Of a stretch of 64,000 nt of DNA, positions 59,051 to 64,000 are shown piece after piece. The stretch spans positions 2,081,001 to 2,145,000 of the forward strand of contig NZ_JAGQFP010000001.1 of NCBI RefSeq assembly GCF_019090095.1. Reading direction: 5' to 3'. The position numbers and the translations under genes were made by a program. How positions within the stretch are numbered: the stretch's first letter is position 1; each line of letters starts with the position of its first letter. The notes beneath the pieces were generated by a model. The model worked only from the letters and a program-made list of their open reading frames with translations. It made no database searches and was not told where the DNA came from. The DNA comes from Stutzerimonas stutzeri. GTDB taxonomy: Bacteria > Pseudomonadota > Gammaproteobacteria > Pseudomonadales > Pseudomonadaceae.

Positions 59051-59452
59051 ATGATTCACTGCAAACGTGCCTACGACCCGCCCGGACCCGACGATGGCCA
59101 TCGCGTACTGGTCGACCGGCTCTGGCCGCGCAACCTGCGCAAGGACGCGTTGGCGCTGGACGACTGGCGCAAGGAGCTCGCGCCCTCGACCGAGCTGCGG
59201 CGCGCCTTCAAGACGGGCAAGAAGAGCTTCGAGAGCTTTCGCGACGGCTATCGGCATGAATTGGCGGGCCACCCGGAACATTGGTGGCCACTGCTGGACA
59301 TCGCGGCTCAGGGCCCGCTGACCTTGATCTACGCCGCGCGAGACGAACGGCAGAACAACGCGCAGGTGTTGGCCGAGTGGCTGGAAGAGGAGCTGGAGCG
59401 GCGCAGCGAGCCCAGCTCGCCCACCTGTTATGCCGGCCAGCGCATGGCGTGA
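59051..59452 (+). CDS. DUF488-family protein
   Basis: 133 residues, YeaO-like: K-R-A-Y-D-P-P-x-x-x-D-G-x-R-V-L-V-D-R-L-W-P-R-x-[LV]-x-K start and L-I-Y-A-A-R-D-x-x-x-N-[NH]-A end. The family has no proven enzymatic role. The start is set where the family begins; upstream codons to 58973 look non-coding and lie in an AT-rich leader. A single gene before the nucleotidyltransferase pair. Confidence 0.85.
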   Translation: MIHCKRAYDPPGPDDGHRVLVDRLWPRNLRKDALALDDWRKELAPSTELRRAFKTGKKSFESFRDGYRHELAGHPEHWWPLLDIAAQGPLTLIYAARDERQNNAQVLAEWLEEELERRSEPSSPTCYAGQRMA

Positions 59453-59605
59453 GACCCCTCGCGCGCCTGACAGCTCGCGCGACGCCGCTTGTCGATGCAG
59501 CGAACGACACGCGGCTGCCTGCCAGCGACTCGCGTTGCGACGCCCCTCCGCCGGGCACCACGGCTATGCTTCAATGCACTGTCAGAGTGCCGTCAGGAGG
59601 CCCGA

Positions 59606-61498
59606 ATGCAGGTCGAGCTGCTCGAAATACGCGACCATTTGAGTCGCTTCGCACCCTTCGACGGGCTGCCGGACGACACCCTCGACGAAATCGCCCGACA
59701 GGTCGAGGTCGGCTATTTCAAAGCCGGCAGCGAGATACTTCGCTATGGCGAGCCGATCCAGGAGCTGCATTACATCCGCAGCGGCGCGGTGGAAATCTAC
59801 CGGCGCAACGGCGAACTCTATAACCGCTTGTCCGAAGGCGAAGTGTTCGGCCAGTTCGGCCTGTTGCGCGGTCACAAGGTGCGCCTGCCGGCGCGAGCGA
59901 TCGAAGACAGCCTGATCTACTTCATCCCCGGCCAGTTGTTCGAGCAGCTGTGCGAGGCCAACGACGCCTTCGCCGATTTCGTCGAAGCGGAAGGCCAGTC
60001 GCGCCTGAAGGTAGACGAACCCCAGGGCAAGGCTAGCGAGCTGATGAAGATCAAGGTGCGCAAGCTGGTCACCCGGCGCACCGTCAGCGTCCCGCTGGGC
60101 ACCAGCGTGCAAGCGGCCGCGCAGGTGATGACCGAGCACGGCGTCTCGTCGCTGGTGATTCTCGGCCCGCCGCCGGCAGGTGCCGAAACGTCGGGCCTCC
60201 AGGTCATGACCGGCATCACCACCGACCGCGACCTGCGCACGCGCGTATTGGCCGAAGGCCTGCCGCTGGACACCCCCGTCGATCAGGTGATGTCGCCCAA
60301 CCCGATCACGATCCAGGCCGACGACTCGGTGTTCGAGGCGATGCTCAGCATGCTGCGCAACAACATCCACCACCTGCCGGTGATGTATCGCCAGCGCCCG
60401 GTCGGGGTGATCAACCTGTCGGACATCATCAAGTACGAGTCGCAGAGCAGCCTGTACCTGGTCAACAGCATCTTCAACAAGCAGTCGGTCACCGAACTGC
60501 AGGCCCTGGTGCCCGACCTGCGCGCCACCTTTCTGCGCATGGTCAACGAAGAGGCCACGGCGCACATGATCGGCAGCGCCATGTCAGGCATCGGCCGCAG
60601 CCTGACCCATCGCCTGTTGGAGCTGGCCGAGCAGCGGCTGGGACCGCCGCCGGTGCCCTACTGCTACATGGTCCTGGGCTCGATGGCACGTGACGAGCAG
60701 CTGATCGTCACCGACCAGGACAACGCGCTGGTGATCGACAACCGCTTCGACCCGCGCATCCACGATGAATACTTCCTGCAACTGGCGACCTTCGTCAGCG
60801 ACGGCCTGGCGGCCTGCGGCTACAGCTACTGCAAAGGCGGCATCATGGCCAGCAACCCTCGGTGGCGCCAGCCGTTGCGGGTCTGGCGGAGTTATTTCAC
60901 CCAATGGATCGAGCAGCCGAACCCGGAAACCCTGCTCAACAGCTCCATTTTCTTCGACCTCAGCAGCGCCTACGGAGAGGCCAGCCTGGTGGAAAGCCTC
61001 AAGGACCTGATCGCCCACAAGGCCAGCAACAGCCCGCTGTTTCTCGCCAGCATGGCCCGCAACGCACTGAACCGCACGCCACCACTGGGCTTCTTCCGCA
61101 CCTTCGTGATGGAAAAGGATGGCCAGCAGAACAACATCATCAACCTCAAGGGTCGCGGAACCGCTCCGCTGACCGACCTGATACGCGTGCATGCCCTGGC
61201 CTGCGGCTCCAAGGCGCAGAACTCGCTGGACCGCCTGGACGCGATCGCGGCCACCAAGCTGCTGACCGAGGACGCCATCACCCAGCTGCGCAACGCCCTG
61301 GAATTCCTCTCCATCGTGCGCATCCGCCATCAGGCCATGGACCTGCTCGAAGGACGTGAGCCGGACAATTACATCGAGCCGGAAAAGGTCTCGGCCAGCG
61401 AGCGGCATAACCTCAAATCAGCCTTCCAGGTACTGAGCAACGCGCAGCAATTCCTGCGCTTCCGCTACCCGGGCCAGCTGCAAAGCCGGCCCTTATGA
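59606..61498 (+). CDS. cNMP-binding, CBS and DUF294 nucleotidyltransferase protein
   Basis: 630 residues. Domains in order: cyclic-nucleotide-type sensor (about 10-125), two CBS domains (about 150-290) and a DUF294 nucleotidyltransferase with G-S-M-A-R-x-E-Q-x-[LI]-x-[ST]-D-Q-D-N (near 365) and its C-terminal helical domain. It is a signal-transduction protein; the signal and product are not known. The ATG at 59606 follows AGGAGG. It overlaps the following exonuclease gene by four bases, a conserved pair in pseudomonads. Confidence 0.9.
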   Translation: MQVELLEIRDHLSRFAPFDGLPDDTLDEIARQVEVGYFKAGSEILRYGEPIQELHYIRSGAVEIYRRNGELYNRLSEGEVFGQFGLLRGHKVRLPARAIEDSLIYFIPGQLFEQLCEANDAFADFVEAEGQSRLKVDEPQGKASELMKIKVRKLVTRRTVSVPLGTSVQAAAQVMTEHGVSSLVILGPPPAGAETSGLQVMTGITTDRDLRTRVLAEGLPLDTPVDQVMSPNPITIQADDSVFEAMLSMLRNNIHHLPVMYRQRPVGVINLSDIIKYESQSSLYLVNSIFNKQSVTELQALVPDLRATFLRMVNEEATAHMIGSAMSGIGRSLTHRLLELAEQRLGPPPVPYCYMVLGSMARDEQLIVTDQDNALVIDNRFDPRIHDEYFLQLATFVSDGLAACGYSYCKGGIMASNPRWRQPLRVWRSYFTQWIEQPNPETLLNSSIFFDLSSAYGEASLVESLKDLIAHKASNSPLFLASMARNALNRTPPLGFFRTFVMEKDGQQNNIINLKGRGTAPLTDLIRVHALACGSKAQNSLDRLDAIAATKLLTEDAITQLRNALEFLSIVRIRHQAMDLLEGREPDNYIEPEKVSASERHNLKSAFQVLSNAQQFLRFRYPGQLQSRPL

Positions 61499-62217
61499 AG
61501 CGCAACGGACGCACGCCAGCCCCCGACTGGCCCAACCTGTTCGCCCAGCTGGCGCAGACGACCCGCGACCCGCGCCTGGCGCGCTTCTATCAGGCCGGCA
61601 CGGTGAGCGCCGACACCCCGCTGGAGCAGGCGCCGCTGCTGGCCCTGGACGTCGAAACCACCGGCCTGGACAGCCAGCGCGACTCGATCGTCAGCCTCGG
61701 TCTGGTGCCCTTCGATCTGAATCGTATCCGCTGCCGCGAGGCCAGCTACTGGGTGGTCAAACCCATCTGCGAACTGAGCAGCCAGTCGGTCACCTTTCAC
61801 CACATCACTCACTCGGATATCAGCGATGCGCCAAGACTGGCCTCGGTGCTCGACGAATTGCTCACCCTCATGGCGGGCAAGATCATGGTGGTGCACTACC
61901 GCAACATCGAGCGCGGGTTTCTCGACCAGGCGATGCGTCATCTCCTGGGGGAAGGACTGCAGTTCCCGGTGATCGACACCATGCAGCTGGAAGCCCGCCT
62001 GCATCCGCGCCGACGCCGCCCTGGCTGGCTGCGCCACCTACTCGGTAAACAGCGGCCGGTATCGATCCGCCTGGCCGACAGCCGCCTGCGCTACGGCTTG
62101 CCGCTGTACCAGGCCCACCATGCGCTGGCCGACGCCCTGGCCACCGCCGAGCTGTTGCAGGCACAGGCCGCCTCGCACTATCCCCCGACGACGCCGGTTG
62201 GCGAGCTCTGGAACTAA
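61495..62217 (+). CDS. DnaQ-like 3'-5' exonuclease
   Basis: 240 residues. The exonuclease I motif A-L-D-V-E-T-T-G-L-D is near residue 50 and the H-x-A-x-x-D motif (H-A-L-A-D) near 210, so the metal-binding acidic residues are intact. It resembles the epsilon-type nucleases. The start overlaps the nucleotidyltransferase gene (ATGA), so the two are coupled. The role may be in nucleic acid turnover linked to that signalling protein; this is inference. An intrinsic terminator follows immediately. Confidence 0.88.
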   Translation: MKRNGRTPAPDWPNLFAQLAQTTRDPRLARFYQAGTVSADTPLEQAPLLALDVETTGLDSQRDSIVSLGLVPFDLNRIRCREASYWVVKPICELSSQSVTFHHITHSDISDAPRLASVLDELLTLMAGKIMVVHYRNIERGFLDQAMRHLLGEGLQFPVIDTMQLEARLHPRRRRPGWLRHLLGKQRPVSIRLADSRLRYGLPLYQAHHALADALATAELLQAQAASHYPPTTPVGELWN

Positions 62218-62220
62218 AAA

Positions 62221-62252
62221 AAAAAGCGCGACCACCAGGGCCGCGCTTTTTT
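62221..62252 (+). terminator. Intrinsic terminator after the exonuclease gene
   Basis: AAAAAGCGCG...CGCGCTTTTTT forms a GC stem with a run of T on the + strand, four bases after the exonuclease stop codon. It can serve both converging genes. Confidence 0.85.
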
Positions 62253-62311
62253 CTTTCCGATCTACTACCCGGTTACACGCCTGAGCGGCCTGCAACCGGG
62301 TCACGCGCTAG

Positions 62312-63952
62312 CTAGCGCGGCTCACTCATCAAGCCTTTGACGATCGACACGCAGCCGACCAGCAGCACGACGGTGAACGGCAGCCCGGTCGAGACCGCCA
62401 TGGCCTGCAACGCCACCAGACCGCCCCCGAGCAGCAGGGAAATGGCCACAGCGCCCTGCAGAATGGCCCAGAAGGCCCGCTGAGGCACCGGCGCGTTGAC
62501 CTTGCCGCCAGCGGTGATGGTGTCGATGACCAGAGAGCCGGAGTCCGACGAGGTGACGAAGAACACCACCACCAGCACGATGCCGATAAAGGAGCTGATT
62601 TCAGTCCAGGGCAACTGGCCGAGCATGGCGAACAGCTTCAACTCCAGCGCCGCATCCTGCACCCCGGTGAAGCCATCGGTAACGAACTGGCCGAGGGCGG
62701 TGCCGCCGAACGCAGTCATCCACAGCACCGAGACCAGCGACGGCACCAGCAGCACTGCCGTCAGGAACTCACGCACGGAACGGCCGCGGCTGACGCGGGC
62801 GATGAACATACCGACGAAGGGCGACCAGCTGATCCACCAGGCCCAGTAGAACGCCGTCCAGCCTTGGCTGAAGTTCACATCGGCACGACCGACCGGGTTC
62901 GACAGCGCCGGCAGGTAGGCCAGGTAACTGCCCAGGTTGCTGAAGAAACCGGTGACGATGGCCAGCGTCGGCCCAGCGATGATGATGAACAACAGCAGCA
63001 GCAGCGCCAGCACCATGTTGAACTCGGACAGGCGCTTGACCCCCTTGTCCAGGCCCGCCAGCACGGACATCAGCGCGATCACCGTAATACCGATGACCAG
63101 AAGGACCTTGCTGGTGTCGGTATTGGGCATGTTGAAGAGGAATTCGAGACCGGCCGCCGCTTGCTGGGCGCCCAGGCCCAACGAGGTCGCCAGACCGAAC
63201 AGCGTCGCGAACACGGCCAGGATATCGACGATATGCCCAGGCCATCCCCACACCCGCTCGCCGAGCAGCGGATAGAAGATCGAGCGGATGCTCAGCGGCA
63301 AGCCTTTGTTGAAGGAGAACAGCGCCAGCGCCAGCGCCACGATCGCGTAGACCGCCCAGGGGTGCAGGCCCCAGTGGAAGATCGTCGCGGCCATGCTCAG
63401 GCTGGCGGCGGCCTTGGCATCACCGGCAGCGGCGCCCAATGGTGCCCAGTCGGTGCGCACGCCATTCTCCACCGTGGTTCCCCCCAGTGCCGTGGAGAAG
63501 TGGGACATGGGCTCGGCTACCCCGTAGAACATCAGACCGATGCCCATGCCGGCGGCGAACAGCATGGAGAACCAGCCCGCGTAGGAGTAATCCGGGGTCG
63601 CCTCTCTACCCCCCAGGCGCACCCTGCCCAGGGGCGAGATGATCAGACCCAGGCACAGCAGGACGAAAATATTCGCCGAGCCGAGAAAGAACCAGGCCAG
63701 ATGGCTGGTCAGCCAGTCGCGAAGCGCGGTGAACATCGGCTCGACATCGGCGCGCATCGCCAATGTCACGACCACGAAGAGCACGATGGTCAATGCGGAG
63801 ATGATGAACACCTTGCCGTGTACGTCGAAGAACTTCCGTGTGATGTTGTCCTGACCGATGACGTAGTCGGTATCGATCAGGTTGGCCGCCCCGGTCGGGG
63901 CGGGGATGGCCTCCACGGCGGGTGCCGTGTTTTTCCCAGGATTAGTCGCCAC
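62312..63952 (-). CDS. BCCT-family betaine/carnitine/choline-type transporter
   Basis: 546 residues with twelve membrane helices. G-M-G-I-G-L-M-F-Y-G-V-A-E-P-M-S-H-F and the Trp-rich W-T-x-F-Y-W-A-W-W-[IV]-[SA]-W-[SA]-P segment are hallmarks of the family. It imports a trimethylated or related solute such as glycine betaine. The GTG at 63952 is chosen because AAGGAG sits eight bases upstream; the frame remains open to the window edge. Substrate cannot be fixed from sequence. Confidence 0.9.
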   Translation of the reverse strand: MATNPGKNTAPAVEAIPAPTGAANLIDTDYVIGQDNITRKFFDVHGKVFIISALTIVLFVVVTLAMRADVEPMFTALRDWLTSHLAWFFLGSANIFVLLCLGLIISPLGRVRLGGREATPDYSYAGWFSMLFAAGMGIGLMFYGVAEPMSHFSTALGGTTVENGVRTDWAPLGAAAGDAKAAASLSMAATIFHWGLHPWAVYAIVALALALFSFNKGLPLSIRSIFYPLLGERVWGWPGHIVDILAVFATLFGLATSLGLGAQQAAAGLEFLFNMPNTDTSKVLLVIGITVIALMSVLAGLDKGVKRLSEFNMVLALLLLLFIIIAGPTLAIVTGFFSNLGSYLAYLPALSNPVGRADVNFSQGWTAFYWAWWISWSPFVGMFIARVSRGRSVREFLTAVLLVPSLVSVLWMTAFGGTALGQFVTDGFTGVQDAALELKLFAMLGQLPWTEISSFIGIVLVVVFFVTSSDSGSLVIDTITAGGKVNAPVPQRAFWAILQGAVAISLLLGGGLVALQAMAVSTGLPFTVVLLVGCVSIVKGLMSEPR

Positions 63953-64000
63953 CTGCTGTTCTCCTTGTTCTTGGTTGGCATGTTGAAACGCAAGCACAGG

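Overview
The window reads as the chromosome of a denitrifying gamma-proteobacterium of the Pseudomonas group. Support comes from high-GC coding sequence, Pseudomonas-type REP hairpins, and nir, nor and nos proteins that closely resemble those of P. stutzeri and P. aeruginosa. Species was not determined. The nos, nir and nor genes sit side by side as in P. stutzeri, but nirS is followed directly by nirM as in P. aeruginosa, with no nirT or nirB.

Layout. 1-4.0 kb: the end of an amidohydrolase, a C45-type acyltransferase/hydrolase, an MHS-family MFS carrier, a TorF-type outer membrane protein and a small acidic protein. 4.0-8.9 kb: an MdtD-like efflux carrier, then a four-gene ferrous-iron uptake operon (ftrABCD type) behind a Fur-like site. 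8.95-9.77 kb: first REP array. 9.8-17.2 kb: anaerobic metabolism, with class III ribonucleotide reductase (whose glycyl-radical tail is a separate 54-codon gene), a DNR-type regulator, a DGC-domain protein, and ubiT-ubiV-ubiU for oxygen-independent ubiquinone synthesis. 17.3-21.0 kb: nitric oxide response, with norR, a divergent ytfE/dnrN behind a sigma-54 promoter and three NorR-like sites, a second DNR regulator (dnr) and a DnrP-like protein. 21.0-21.6 kb: second REP array. 21.7-27.5 kb: norD, norB, norC, norF, norE and nirQ. 27.8-37.5 kb: nirSMCFDLGH and nirJEN, for nitrite reductase and heme d1. 37.8-44.4 kb: a LysR regulator, two tandem HPP-CBS membrane proteins, a soluble CZB chemoreceptor, an SDR and nnrS. 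44.7-46.0 kb: third and largest REP array. 46.0-54.1 kb: nosR-nosZ-nosD-nosF-nosY-nosL-tatE. 54.2-56.5 kb: a foreign-looking patch with a candidate toxin/immunity pair and a GGDEF remnant. 56.6-64 kb: housekeeping genes (acyl-CoA dehydrogenase, CopD-like protein, glycine-zipper protein, DUF488, cNMP-CBS-nucleotidyltransferase, exonuclease, BCCT transporter).

How it works together. Nitrite is reduced to NO by NirS, with electrons from NirM. NO is reduced to N2O by NorCB, and N2O to N2 by NosZ. NirF, D, L, G, H, J, E and N make heme d1; NosD, F, Y, L and R serve the copper centres and electron supply of NosZ. Nearly every promoter region in this set carries a TTGAT-N4-ATCAA-type site (FNR/ANR/DNR), including those of nirS, nirQ, norC, nosR, nnrS, ubiU, dnrP, the DGC gene and the nrdD/dnr-like pair. 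Two DNR-like regulators are encoded inside the cluster. NorR adds a second, sigma-54-dependent NO-responsive branch that drives the Fe-S repair protein.
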